Made by a program: the position numbers and the translations under genes. Below are positions 1-8,531 of a stretch of 64,000 nt of DNA, in pieces (position 1 is the stretch's first letter; each line of letters opens with the position of its first letter). The stretch covers positions 36,233 to 100,232 of the forward strand of contig JACRCX010000106.1 in NCBI GenBank assembly GCA_016218815.1. Reading direction: 5' to 3'. Source of the stretch: Deltaproteobacteria bacterium (GTDB lineage Bacteria > Myxococcota_A > Polyangia > DRWM01 > JAAZOP01). Below the pieces are notes generated by a model. It did no database searches. It saw nothing but the letters and a program-made list of their open reading frames with translations, and was not told the DNA's origin.

Positions 1-142
1 GCACGTCGTCCGACGCGACGGACGTTTCGTCGGCGGCCAAGGCATCGCCGGCCTGAATGAACGGCAGGTCGCGGCCGCGGCACGCGGCGAATGCGACGAG
101 CAGGGCGAGGGAGGGAAGCAGAGCTGCGAGCCGTTCGCGCAT
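1..142 (-). CDS. Lipoprotein, N-terminal fragment (runs off left edge)
   Basis: Only the first 47 codons are present; the gene continues beyond base 1. The protein begins with basic residues, then a hydrophobic stretch and a lipobox (LVAFAAC), so it should be exported and lipidated at Cys 21. The mature part that is visible has no recognisable domain. The ATG at 142 is preceded by AAGGAG with a five-base gap, which fixes the start. The next gene points away from it, so the gap to 414 serves as a divergent control region. The function cannot be told from this fragment. Confidence 0.7.
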   Translation of the reverse strand, partial: MRERLAALLPSLALLVAFAACRGRDLPFIQAGDALAADETSVASDDV

Positions 143-180
143 GTGGCTCCTTCGGCCGGGTGGCATCTTAGCAGGAGGAA

Positions 181-220
181 GCGAGCGGGCGAGCGGTCGC
201 GGGGGGCGAGCGGTCGCGCG
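181..220. repeat. GCGAGCGGTCG repeats between genes
   Basis: Two to three copies of a GC-rich word (GGGCGAGCGGTCGCGG) stand in tandem in the gap upstream of the FHA-like gene. The same word forms about eight tandem copies inside the PilZ protein gene (18672-18822), so this is a dispersed repeat found both outside and inside genes. Confidence 0.65.
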
Positions 221-256
221 CTCTGAAAGCGTAATGATTGCGTTTGTTTGTGGACA

Positions 257-360
257 CTTTGCGTCCTTTGCGGTCCTTGGCGTGCTTTGCGCGAACTCCG
301 GAAACCCTTCATGGAAAGGAGGCCCATCATCGCGGGGAACCTTCGCGGCCTTCGCGCCAC
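257..360. repeat. Degenerate CTTTGCG-type short tandem repeats
   Basis: Runs of CTTTGCGTC, CTTTGCGGT and CCTTGGCGT (257-293), then CCTTCGCGG and CCTTCGCGC (about 340-358), with a period near nine bases. Read on the minus strand they are GCAAAG words. The same kind of array occurs at 2111-2135, 24782-24820 and 38191-38226, each time just upstream of a gene. Confidence 0.6.
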
Positions 361-414
361 GAAGCCCGAGCCTCGCGGGAGTTGATGGGACAGCCGAGGC
401 GGGAGGGCAGGGCG

Positions 415-2064
415 ATGGAATACAGCGACACTTCGAGCCGACCGGTTGACGACATTCCCCAGATTCCGAACCGACCCAAGCCGTTGCGAGTGGTGCGCGG
501 GCCGGACGGTCGCGTGCGCGTGGTGCGTCGCGGCCTTCGGGCGCTGGCGGCGCTGCAGGCGAAGGTGCCGCGCGTGTTGCGGGTCGGGGTGATCCGCGAC
601 GGGCGCATCGTCGAGGAGCGGATCCTGCGGCGGCGGGAGACGATCACGGTGGGGTCGTCGGAGCGCAGCCACTTCGTGGTTGCGGACGCGGGGCTGGCGG
701 GGCGGCACCCGCTGTTCGAGCTGCGCGAGGGCGTGGGCGGCGAGCGTTACGTGCTGACGATCGCGGGGAGCATGACCGGCCGCATCGCGCTGGGGGAGGC
801 GGGCGGCGGGGTGATGGACTTCACGGAGCTGCGGGCGTCGGGGAAGGGCACGCCGGGCCGTCGCGGCCTGGAGGTCCCGCTGGACGACGGCAGCCGTGGG
901 AAGATCGTGGTCGGGGACACGACGTTGCTGTTCCAGTTCGTGGTGCCCCCGCCGGTGCAGCCGCTGCCGCAGCTTCCGGCGTCGGTTCGCGGCGGGTGGC
1001 TGGCGCGAGTCGATTCCGGCTTTGTGACCTCGCTCGGCGTGGCGATGGCGGCGCACGTGGCGCTGCTGTGCGGCACGATGATCCCGAACTGGCCGAAGCC
1101 GACGCTCGAGGAGCTGGTGGCGTCGGACTTCTCGCCGCTGCCGTTCGGCTCGATGGCGATCGAGGACGCGGCGCCCGCGGAGCCGAAGGACGGCGACGCG
1201 GACGAGCCGAAGCAGGGCACGACGAGCGCGAACGTGAAGCCGAACGGGGCGGAACCGGCGAACGGCGGGCCCTCGGGTGTGGTCGGGGCGGTCGAGGGGC
1301 CCAAGCCCCCGGCGGGGACGACGCCGACGAGCAGCCGACCGGGCGCGCATCATCGTCCGGCAGCCGGGCCCGGGGCGCTGGTGCTCGACGACGACCAGGC
1401 GGCGAAGATCGGGGCGGCGCTGAACCTGACGGACCTCCTCGGCGTCTCCGGCCGTGACGGCTCGGCATCGTCCTTCATGACGGCGTTCGACGGCGACAGC
1501 GCGTCCGTCACGCATCTGGCAGAGGCGCTGGACGGCATGCACGGAACGGTCGACACGGACAGCCAGAGCACGACGTGGTCGGCGGTCGCGGACCAGGTGG
1601 TCGACGGCACGGCGGTAGGGCCGGTCGGCGATGCCACGCCGGACGCGACGGTGCCGGTCGCGGTCCCCGACCCGAGCACGATTCCCGTGCCGGTCGGCAC
1701 GATCGACGCCGGACCGGTGGGCACGGTGCACCCGAACGATCCGACGGCGGACCCGACCCGCAGCGGGGTGTTCAGCGCGGCGGCGTTCCGGGCGGCGCTG
1801 CAGCGCAAGATGCGGCTGATCGAGGCGTGCTACAATCACGCGCTGGCGAGCGACCCGACGCTGCAGGGCAGCGTGTCGTACACGATCCTGATCAACCAGG
1901 CGGGCGGCGTGCGGGTCGACACGGTTTCGAGCGACGCGGGGTTGGACCAGGCGGGGGTGGCGGCGTGTATCCAGCAGAAGCTGGGCACGCTGAACTTCGC
2001 GTCCGCTCCGCCGCGCGGCGGCGACTTCGGCGTCCGCCAGGGATTCGACTTCGTCGCTCCTTGA
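415..2064 (+). CDS. FHA-like / AgmX-type C-terminal domain membrane protein
   Basis: This 549-residue protein has an FHA-like region near residues 55-175 (ITVGSS, then H98), one membrane segment at about 203-223, a long linker rich in Pro, Gly, Asp and Thr, and a C-terminal domain of about 100 residues. The last matches the AgmX/PglI C-terminal family of myxobacteria, a TonB-C-like fold with an EACY segment. This suggests a cytoplasmic sensor head tied through the inner membrane to a periplasmic domain. Such proteins occur beside gliding and envelope machinery, but the partner here is unknown. The ATG at 415 has GGAGGG eight to nine bases upstream; the in-frame ATG at 385 has none. A Ser/Thr kinase gene follows, and FHA domains bind phosphothreonine, so the two may work together (inference). 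Confidence 0.8.
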   Translation: MEYSDTSSRPVDDIPQIPNRPKPLRVVRGPDGRVRVVRRGLRALAALQAKVPRVLRVGVIRDGRIVEERILRRRETITVGSSERSHFVVADAGLAGRHPLFELREGVGGERYVLTIAGSMTGRIALGEAGGGVMDFTELRASGKGTPGRRGLEVPLDDGSRGKIVVGDTTLLFQFVVPPPVQPLPQLPASVRGGWLARVDSGFVTSLGVAMAAHVALLCGTMIPNWPKPTLEELVASDFSPLPFGSMAIEDAAPAEPKDGDADEPKQGTTSANVKPNGAEPANGGPSGVVGAVEGPKPPAGTTPTSSRPGAHHRPAAGPGALVLDDDQAAKIGAALNLTDLLGVSGRDGSASSFMTAFDGDSASVTHLAEALDGMHGTVDTDSQSTTWSAVADQVVDGTAVGPVGDATPDATVPVAVPDPSTIPVPVGTIDAGPVGTVHPNDPTADPTRSGVFSAAAFRAALQRKMRLIEACYNHALASDPTLQGSVSYTILINQAGGVRVDTVSSDAGLDQAGVAACIQQKLGTLNFASAPPRGGDFGVRQGFDFVAP

Positions 2065-2110
2065 CCTCCCTCCTGCATCCTTCGCTCCACAGACCGGAAG
2101 GGGAATTCCC

Positions 2111-2135
2111 GCGCAGAGACGCAGAGTCGCAGAGG
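2111..2135. repeat. CGCAGAG short tandem repeat
   Basis: Three copies of CGCAGAG with eight- to nine-base spacing lie between the FHA-like gene and kinase 1. It belongs to the GCAAAG/GCAGAG family seen elsewhere in the window. Confidence 0.5.
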
Positions 2136-2219
2136 GGGACAGGTCCCCCGGTCGGCGGGTTTACCGAACCCTCGCGGTGAGCTACGATGTACTCCCGGAG
2201 CCGTCGAGGAAGCGTGGAC

Positions 2220-3920
2220 ATGGATCGCACGGGCCAGATCATCGGCGAGAAGTACAGGCTGGTTCGCCTGCTGGGCGAGGGGGGGATGGGTGCGGTCTAC
2301 GAGGCGCAGCACTCGCTGATCGGGCGGCGGTGCGCGGTGAAGTTCCTGCACGCCGAGTGTGCGCGCCAGCCGGAGATCGCGCAGCGGTTCATGCGGGAGG
2401 CGCAGGCGGCGTCGGCGATCGGGCACCCCGGGATCATCGACATCTACGACTTCGGCGTCGCGGCGGACGGCGCGCCGTACCTGGTGATGGAGTTCCTCGC
2501 GGGGGACTCGGTAGCCAAGCGGATCGAGCGTTCCGGCAAGGTGCCGATCCCGCAGGCGGCGGAGATCGCCGCCCAGACCCTGTCGGCGCTGGCGATGGCG
2601 CATCGTCGCGGGATCGTCCACCGCGATCTCAAGCCCGACAACCTGCAGCTCTTGCAGGTGCCGGGGATGCCGACCACGATCAAGATCCTCGATTTCGGGA
2701 TCTCGAAGATGACGCTCGCCGGCGACCCCGCGGGGCGGATGACGCAGACCGGCGCGGTGCTCGGCACGCCGCTGTACATGGCGCCCGAGCAGGCGGCGGG
2801 GCGCACGGACGTCGACAGCCGCATCGACATCTACGCCATGGGCGTCATCGTCTTCGAGCTGGTCACGGGTTGCGTCCCGTTCGCCGGCGCCAACTTCAAC
2901 CAGATCCTCGTGGCGATCCTGACGCAGCCGTTCCCTTCGCCGCGCACGGTGCTGCCCGACATGCCCGCCGCGTTCGAGGCGGTGATCATGAAGGCCACGG
3001 CGCGGGAGCGGGAGGACCGCTACGCGAGTGCCGAGGCGATGCTGCACGACCTGCTGCCGTTCCTGGATGCCGGGGCCCGGGCGCGACTGGGCCTCGAGCC
3101 GGACGCGCTCGCCTTCGCGGCGACGACGGCGGTCCCGGTGGTCGACTCGGCGGTGGCGCTGGTGCACACGGAGGTGGCCCGAGCCGCGCCGCGCACGGCG
3201 GCGGTCGGGCCGGCCAAAGGCCGCCGGGGGCTCGTGATCGGTGTCGGCATTGCGGCGGCGGCCGCCCTCGTGGTGGGAGTGGTGTTGTGGACGCGCCAGC
3301 CCGGGCCCTCGCCGGGGGAGGGCGACTTGGGAGCGGCCGCGGTTGCCGATGTCGGGTCGGCGCCGCCGGCGGCCGTGGCAGGCACGGGGCCGGTTTTCCC
3401 GACCGCGTCTCCACCCGCGGTCGCGCCACCGGTCGCGGTGCCCGTGGAATCGCGGGTCGACGTGGTGCCGTCGGCGGATGCCGGGGTCGTCGTGACCGCG
3501 GTGCCGGCGACCGGCGATGCCGGGGGGGTGTCGGCGGTGGAGGGTCCGGTCACGATCGATGTCGCCGGGCTGCCTCCGGGCGCGCAGGTCTTGTGGGCCG
3601 GGGGACCGGTGGCGCAGGTGCCGTTCGAGGTGCCGCGGTCGAGCGCCCTGGTGTGGCTGGAGGTCCGGGTGCCGGGCTACGAGCCGTTCCGCCAGGAGGT
3701 TTCGCCGGTGGAGGACGTTCGCCTTGCGCCGGCGTTCCAGCGGGTGGCGGGCCGGGAGGGTCCGGGCACGGTCGCGGCGCCCGCCTCGCCGCCGGCCGAC
3801 GCCGGTCCGGCGACCCCTCCGCCACCCCCGCCGCCCCCGCCGGAGACCAAGACGGGCGGTCCGCCGGCCACGATCGTGCATGGCAGTCACGGCACGGTGA
3901 CGCAGACGGTGTTCCAGTAG
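2220..3920 (+). CDS. Ser/Thr protein kinase with PEGA domain (kinase 1)
   Basis: A 566-residue Hanks-type kinase. The catalytic domain (about 11-285) has the Gly loop GEGGMGAVYEA at 19-29, Lys 41, Glu 60, HRDLKPDN at 134-141 with Asp 136, DFG at 158-160 and an APEQ activation-segment end. A single membrane helix at about 337-356 follows, then an Ala/Pro/Val-rich stretch, a PEGA-like domain at about 442-505 and a Pro-rich tail. It should phosphorylate Ser/Thr in the cytoplasm while its PEGA domain lies outside the inner membrane. The ATG at 2220 is chosen because GAGGA lies nine bases upstream and the paralogue at 12637 begins with the same MDRTG; an in-frame ATG at 2187 would add 11 residues. 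It converges on the Gly-rich lipoprotein gene. Confidence 0.92.
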   Translation: MDRTGQIIGEKYRLVRLLGEGGMGAVYEAQHSLIGRRCAVKFLHAECARQPEIAQRFMREAQAASAIGHPGIIDIYDFGVAADGAPYLVMEFLAGDSVAKRIERSGKVPIPQAAEIAAQTLSALAMAHRRGIVHRDLKPDNLQLLQVPGMPTTIKILDFGISKMTLAGDPAGRMTQTGAVLGTPLYMAPEQAAGRTDVDSRIDIYAMGVIVFELVTGCVPFAGANFNQILVAILTQPFPSPRTVLPDMPAAFEAVIMKATAREREDRYASAEAMLHDLLPFLDAGARARLGLEPDALAFAATTAVPVVDSAVALVHTEVARAAPRTAAVGPAKGRRGLVIGVGIAAAAALVVGVVLWTRQPGPSPGEGDLGAAAVADVGSAPPAAVAGTGPVFPTASPPAVAPPVAVPVESRVDVVPSADAGVVVTAVPATGDAGGVSAVEGPVTIDVAGLPPGAQVLWAGGPVAQVPFEVPRSSALVWLEVRVPGYEPFRQEVSPVEDVRLAPAFQRVAGREGPGTVAAPASPPADAGPATPPPPPPPPPETKTGGPPATIVHGSHGTVTQTVFQ

Positions 3921-3943
3921 GGGCGATGGGTCCGTCAGCGCGC

Positions 3944-5212
3944 TCACCCGATCGGCAGGATGAGCACGCGGCCCGGGGTGTCGGGATCGCCGGCCCACCA
4001 GCGATCCGGATCGTCGGCCCGCGCGGGCGTGCTGCCGTCGCCGGCCTCGGTCGTGCCCCCCGCCGTGGTCCTGCCGCCGCCGCCGCCGCCGGCCCCGGTG
4101 CTCCAGCCTTCCGACGCGCCGCCGCCGCCCCCTCCGCCCCAGCCGCCGCCCCCTCCGCCGCCTCCCCGACCGCGCGAGCCGTTCAGGTCGCTGCCGCCTT
4201 CGCCCCCGTTCGTTTCGCCGCCGTCGAACGCGTTGCCGGTGTCCGGACCGAGGTCGGTGCAACCGTGTCCTCCGGTGCCGCCGATGCCTCCGCCTCCGGC
4301 CATGCCTCCGCCTCCGCCCGCGCCATCGACGCACGTCTCGGTTCGTTCGGCGGACTGGCCCATCGTACCCCCGCCGGCGGCTACACGGCCGAGTGTCCCG
4401 CCCCAGCCGACGCCGCCGCCGCCTCCCGCTACGATCACGCCGCCCGCCGCGACTACCTCCGACCGACCGCCACCTCCCCCTCCGCCGGCATCGTTCACGT
4501 TGAACACGCCGTCTCCGCCTCGCCCGCCTCCGCCGAAGCCACCCGCGCCGCCGGTCCCGGCGGTCGGTGGCAGGCCGGCGCCGCCGACGATGACCGACAA
4601 CACTTCGCCGGGCGTGACCTCCAGCTCGCCCTCCGAGTAGCCCCCCGCGCCCGCGATGGAGTCCGGGAGATTCGCCCCGCCGGCGCCCCACATGCGGACC
4701 CGGACGCGCCGGAAGCCCTCGGGGACCCCGTAGGACTGCACTTCGCCGGTGAACTCGAAGACGGCCGGCGTGCAGGTCTCGCCCTCGTCGGTCTCGCCGT
4801 TGCAGTCGTCGTCGGTGCCGTTGCACAGCTCGGGGGGCGGTGCGCAAGCCTGCCAGGCGCACGCCGTGCAGGTGCGCATCCCGGAGGTGCCGCAGGTGGT
4901 GGTGCACGCTTCGGGCGCGGCGCCGTCGCACTGCTCGGGCGGCTCGACGAGGCCGTTGCCGCAGATGGCAAGGACTTCCGCAGCGTCGCCATCGCCGTCC
5001 GTGTCGCCGTCGGCATCCGCGTCGGCGCCGGGCCGACACACGCACGTCACGAGAGCGGGGTTCCAGACGCCGGGGGCCGCGCCGACGCAACAGGCTTCGC
5101 TGCCCGCGCGGCAGAGGTCCTGGGTGCAGGCTGCGTGGTCGTCACCTCCGCAGGAGAGGGTGAACGCCATCCCGAGCAGGGCGATTCGCAGGGTGTGGCG
5201 CATGCGCATCAT
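3944..5212 (-). CDS. Glycine-rich lipoprotein with six-Cys module and MopE-like motif
   Basis: A 422-residue exported lipoprotein (lipobox FTLSC, Cys 21). After the signal come a Cys module (C29-x4-C34-x6-CC-x14-C57-x-C59), an Asp/Ala linker, a MopE-like motif (CNGTDDDCNGETDEG) of the putative metal-binding family, then about 280 residues very rich in Gly. The Gly-rich part starts with a beta-type segment (residues near 150-190) and resembles glycine-rich surface domains. The Cys module has the same spacing as in the neighbour gene upstream, so the two arose by duplication. The gene is last in a four-gene operon, 16 bases after that neighbour. The binding ligand and role are unknown. The ATGATG at the start leaves a second start two codons in. 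Confidence 0.8.
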   Translation of the reverse strand: MMRMRHTLRIALLGMAFTLSCGGDDHAACTQDLCRAGSEACCVGAAPGVWNPALVTCVCRPGADADADGDTDGDGDAAEVLAICGNGLVEPPEQCDGAAPEACTTTCGTSGMRTCTACAWQACAPPPELCNGTDDDCNGETDEGETCTPAVFEFTGEVQSYGVPEGFRRVRVRMWGAGGANLPDSIAGAGGYSEGELEVTPGEVLSVIVGGAGLPPTAGTGGAGGFGGGGRGGDGVFNVNDAGGGGGGGRSEVVAAGGVIVAGGGGGVGWGGTLGRVAAGGGTMGQSAERTETCVDGAGGGGGMAGGGGIGGTGGHGCTDLGPDTGNAFDGGETNGGEGGSDLNGSRGRGGGGGGGGWGGGGGGGASEGWSTGAGGGGGGRTTAGGTTEAGDGSTPARADDPDRWWAGDPDTPGRVLILPIG

Positions 5213-5228
5213 CAGCCTTCCCCGGAAC

Positions 5229-6554
5229 TCATGGCAAGCAGACTCCGAGTTCGGCAGGGTACTCGCTTCCGGCCGACACGCAGCTCGTGCCGCTGCCGCA
5301 CGACGGGCTGCCGCCGTCCATGCGGCAGTACCCGAGGCAGATTTCGCCGTAATCGGTCACGTTCCAGCAATCGAAGCCGGCCTGGCATTCGTCGCCACCG
5401 CCCGGGCAGGCCGCGTTCTGGCCGCCGGCGCCGACCGCGCCGCAGTACGAGGCGGCGCCGGTGTGCCCGGTGTACGTCCACGTCCGGCACGTCTCACCCA
5501 TCGCGGGGCAGACCGAGTCGGCGAGCGGGTCGCAGCTCTCGCTGCACACCACGTATCCCGGAATCCGTTCACCGCCGGTACTGACCGTGAGGACGCACTG
5601 GGAGTTGGCGCCCACGTCCGACGAGCAGTCGAGATCCGTGGAGCAGAAGCGGTAGCAGGCGTTTCCCTCCGTGGCCCTCAGGCAGGTGTAGTGGGGTGCG
5701 CACGCGGCGTCTCCGTCCTCGGTGCAGTCCGCGCCTTGCCGGCCCGTGCCGGCCGGGGAGCAGTCGCCGTAGAGTCCGGAGGCGTTGCCCGATGGCCGGC
5801 AGGCCTGGCCGGCGCTGCAGCCCGAGTCCGCCGCCGGGTCGCAGCCCGTGGTGCAGAATCGGACGCCCGGCACGGTTCCGCCCGCACCGTCGGGCAGCGA
5901 GAAGTAGCATCCGGCGAAGGTGGAGCCCGCGGCGTCGGAGCAGTCTCGGTTCGTGGCGCAGAATCGGTGACACCGCGTGGCGCCATCGATGCGCAGGCAG
6001 TAGTAGGCGCGCGAGCAGTCGTCGACGGTGCCGTCCGGCGTCGGGCGGACGCAGGAGTCGTTGTTGGCGCCGGTCCCTTCCGGGTCGCAGACCGGCACGG
6101 CCTCTCCCGCGGAGATGGACCCCACGGTGCATCTGAACCCCGCGTTGCACATGGTCTGTTCGGGGAGATCGACCACGTTGCACGAGCCGCCGTCCGGCCG
6201 GGCATCGGCGTCCGCCGCATCGGCGTCGGCGCCCGATCCGCCGTCCCCGTCACTGCGGTCGCCGCCGGCGTCGGCCTCGTCGGTGGCGTCTTCCTCGCCG
6301 CCGGCGTCGCCGTCCACGTCCGCGTCGGCCCCGGGCCGACACAGGCACGACACGAGAACGGGGTTCCAGACGCCGGGAGCTGCGGCTACGCAACAAGCTT
6401 CGCTGCCTGTGCGGCAGAGGGCTTCGGTGCAACTCGGCGCACCTTCGTTCCCACCGCAGGCCGCCCCGGCCACCCACCAGAACGAAGCAACCAACGAAGC
6501 AACCAACGAAACAACAGCCACCAGACCGGACTCTCGCCTTGCCCTGCGTCTCAT
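5229..6554 (-). CDS. Cysteine-rich repeat lipoprotein
   Basis: A 441-residue lipoprotein (long signal, lipobox VAGAAC, Cys 33). It has the same Cys module as the Gly-rich neighbour (C42-x4-C47-x6-CC-x14-C70-x-C72), an Asp/Ala/Gly linker, then about 320 residues with many disulfide-type Cys pairs in repeating blocks (C-x4-C, CxRFC, GCDP). Such Cys-rich repeat proteins are common on myxobacterial surfaces, but the function is not known. Its ATG overlaps the stop of the upstream MopE-like gene by four bases (ATGA), which implies coupled translation. An open frame runs further upstream to 6869, but it is antisense-like Arg-rich sequence and lies inside the neighbouring gene. Confidence 0.8.
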   Translation of the reverse strand: MRRRARRESGLVAVVSLVASLVASFWWVAGAACGGNEGAPSCTEALCRTGSEACCVAAAPGVWNPVLVSCLCRPGADADVDGDAGGEEDATDEADAGGDRSDGDGGSGADADAADADARPDGGSCNVVDLPEQTMCNAGFRCTVGSISAGEAVPVCDPEGTGANNDSCVRPTPDGTVDDCSRAYYCLRIDGATRCHRFCATNRDCSDAAGSTFAGCYFSLPDGAGGTVPGVRFCTTGCDPAADSGCSAGQACRPSGNASGLYGDCSPAGTGRQGADCTEDGDAACAPHYTCLRATEGNACYRFCSTDLDCSSDVGANSQCVLTVSTGGERIPGYVVCSESCDPLADSVCPAMGETCRTWTYTGHTGAASYCGAVGAGGQNAACPGGGDECQAGFDCWNVTDYGEICLGYCRMDGGSPSCGSGTSCVSAGSEYPAELGVCLP

Positions 6555-8530
6555 GGCGCAGCCCAGTCGTATGAGCCCGTGCTCCACTTGATCGAGTTGA
6601 CCGTGTTGTTCATCGTGGACTCCCCGCCGTCGCAAGGCGAAGCCCTGCAGATGTACCCAATCCCGCCCACGGTGCCGCTCCCGGCGGTGCATCCAAAGGC
6701 CGAAAGGTCGGGGATGTCCCCTTCGCAGCCCGTGCCGACGAACGAGCAAACCGTCCCCGGTGAAGAGCCGCAACTCTCGTCGCGCAGGTTGATCCACTGG
6801 CCCGCGTTCAGCTGGACTTTCATCGAACTGGCCCAGTCGTCGCCGATGTACACGCAGCCCGAACCCCACGGGTAGGGGCTCCCGTGCGTCGAACCCGTGT
6901 AGTTCGTTCCGTCATAGAGAGTCACCGAGGGCGTATCGTACCCGGAACATGCAGTCCACCCGCAACTCGGGCAGGTTCGCGTGCCCCCACACAGGATATG
7001 CGCACATGACTCTGAACTGCCTCGGACGCATTGGAAGATGTCATCTGGGCCGCCGCGGCAGTCGTCGTCCACGCCGTTGCAGGTTTCGGACGGTGGCGTG
7101 CAGGAAGCTGCGGCCGGGATGGTGCATGCATCGGTGCACGCTCCCGTTCCGGTCGTTCCGCACGTGGTCGTACAAGCGACGGTGCTTCGGCGGACGCACG
7201 GGAATCCGTTGTCGGGGCCGCTGACGCAGTCGTCGTCCACGCCGTTGCAGGTCTCGGACGGAGGCGTGCAGGAAGCTACGGCCGGGATGGCGCATGCATC
7301 GGTGCACGTTCCCGTCCCGGTCGTTGCGCACGTGGTCGTACAAGCGACGGTGCTTCCGCGGACGCAGGTGAATCCGTTGTCGGCGCCGCTGATGCAGTCG
7401 TTGTCCGCACCGTCGCAGACTTCCGCCGGGGGGGTACAGGCTGCCGGCGCAGGAAGGGTACAACTCGTCGAGCAGGTGCCGGTTCCGGTCGCGGAACGGT
7501 GAGCCGCGACGTCGCACGTCGTCTCGCAGGGCGTCGAGCCGCCCTGGATGCAGTCGAACGTCTCGTCGGTCTGCCCGTTGCCGTCGTCGTCGAGGCCGTT
7601 GCACGTCTCGGTGTTGACCATGCATGCACCCCACGTGCACGTCAGGGAGCAGACCCGATATCCCGAGCCACCGCCGACGGGCGTACAGGTGCGGTCGATC
7701 GCTCCGGCGGCGCACGGCCAGCCTTCGTCGGTCACGCCGTCGCAGTTGTCGTCCTGGCCGTTGCACTGCTCGATCCCCGGACTGCAATCGGCGCGCGGCG
7801 GCACCGCGCAACCGTCGGTGCAGGTGCCGTGCCCGAGGGAGTCGCAGGTCGTCGTGCACTCGACCGTGCTGCCGGGGAGGCAACGGAAGTCCTCGTCGGT
7901 CTCCGTGTCGCAGTCGTCGTCCGCGGAGTTGCAGACCTCCGAGGGGGGATCGCACGCGTCCGCGCCGGCCGCCCTGCACTCCGCGGTGCAGGTGCCGGTG
8001 CCGGTGGATTCGCAGTTCGTGGTGCACGGGACCGTCGTGCCTGGCGCGCACTGGTCCGGGTCCAACTCGTCCGTCTCCCCGTCGCAGTCGTCGTCCACGT
8101 GGTTGTTGCACGCCTCCTGCGCCGTGCAGGGACCCCAGATGCAGGCGGCGTCACAGGTGCGCGTGCCGGGCGTCCCGCACGCCGTCGTACACGCCTCGGT
8201 CGCCTGATAGATGCACTCCTCGAGCCCCGTCGCACCGGGGAAGACCGCGGGGTCGGTGTCGTTGCAGTCGACGGGGCCGCCGAGGACGCACTCGTAGTTC
8301 GGGAACATGTCGTGGTCGGCATCCGTGGGGTCATCGCACTGGATCTCGACCCACTGCCGGCGCTCGTCGCAGATGTCCGTCGCCGTTCCCATCAGACAGG
8401 GCCCACAGGCGAGCGCGCGATCGCGCGTCTCCCCTTCCGCGCACTGCGGCGCGTTTTCGAAGTACGGGGAGAGGGAGCAGCCGGCGACCAGCGACGCGAG
8501 CAGGCAGCCAATCGCGATTCTTCCGCGCAT
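6551..8530 (-). CDS. MopE-like Cys-rich lipoprotein with C-terminal crystallin-like domain
   Basis: A 659-residue lipoprotein (lipobox LVAGC). The body carries about seven copies of a CNG-x-DDDC type motif of the putative metal-binding MopE family, separated by TT-C-x-T-x-GT-x-x-C blocks; three copies form a near-exact 168-bp DNA tandem repeat. The last 130 residues look different: a segment VTLYDGTNYTG followed by WASSMKVQL suggests a beta/gamma-crystallin-like fold (inference). Acidic Asp loops suggest Ca2+ or another cation is bound. Its stop and the next gene's start overlap, and only one base separates its start from the stop of the upstream TPR-PEGA gene, so all are one transcript. One copy has DDDG instead of DDDC. 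Confidence 0.8.
   Translation of the reverse strand: MRGRIAIGCLLASLVAGCSLSPYFENAPQCAEGETRDRALACGPCLMGTATDICDERRQWVEIQCDDPTDADHDMFPNYECVLGGPVDCNDTDPAVFPGATGLEECIYQATEACTTACGTPGTRTCDAACIWGPCTAQEACNNHVDDDCDGETDELDPDQCAPGTTVPCTTNCESTGTGTCTAECRAAGADACDPPSEVCNSADDDCDTETDEDFRCLPGSTVECTTTCDSLGHGTCTDGCAVPPRADCSPGIEQCNGQDDNCDGVTDEGWPCAAGAIDRTCTPVGGGSGYRVCSLTCTWGACMVNTETCNGLDDDGNGQTDETFDCIQGGSTPCETTCDVAAHRSATGTGTCSTSCTLPAPAACTPPAEVCDGADNDCISGADNGFTCVRGSTVACTTTCATTGTGTCTDACAIPAVASCTPPSETCNGVDDDCVSGPDNGFPCVRRSTVACTTTCGTTGTGACTDACTIPAAASCTPPSETCNGVDDDCRGGPDDIFQCVRGSSESCAHILCGGTRTCPSCGWTACSGYDTPSVTLYDGTNYTGSTHGSPYPWGSGCVYIGDDWASSMKVQLNAGQWINLRDESCGSSPGTVCSFVGTGCEGDIPDLSAFGCTAGSGTVGGIGYICRASPCDGGESTMNNTVNSIKWSTGSYDWAAP
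7050..7420 (-). repeat. 168-bp tandem repeat inside the MopE-like gene
   Basis: The segment beginning CGTCGTCCAC at 7063 returns at 7231 and, more diverged, at 7399, giving an exact period of 168 bp (56 codons). The first two copies are nearly identical, which points to recent duplication or to gene conversion. Confidence 0.8.
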
Positions 8531-8531
8531 G

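Noticed and set aside
3944..4700. Pro-rich protein on the plus strand (3960-4640)
   Set aside because: It is the complement of the Gly codons of the lipoprotein gene; poly-Pro is the expected shadow of poly-Gly.
1836..5090. A 1084-codon minus-strand frame over kinase 1 and the Gly-rich lipoprotein gene
   Set aside because: Translation is almost all Arg, Gly and His; wrong frame of the real genes.
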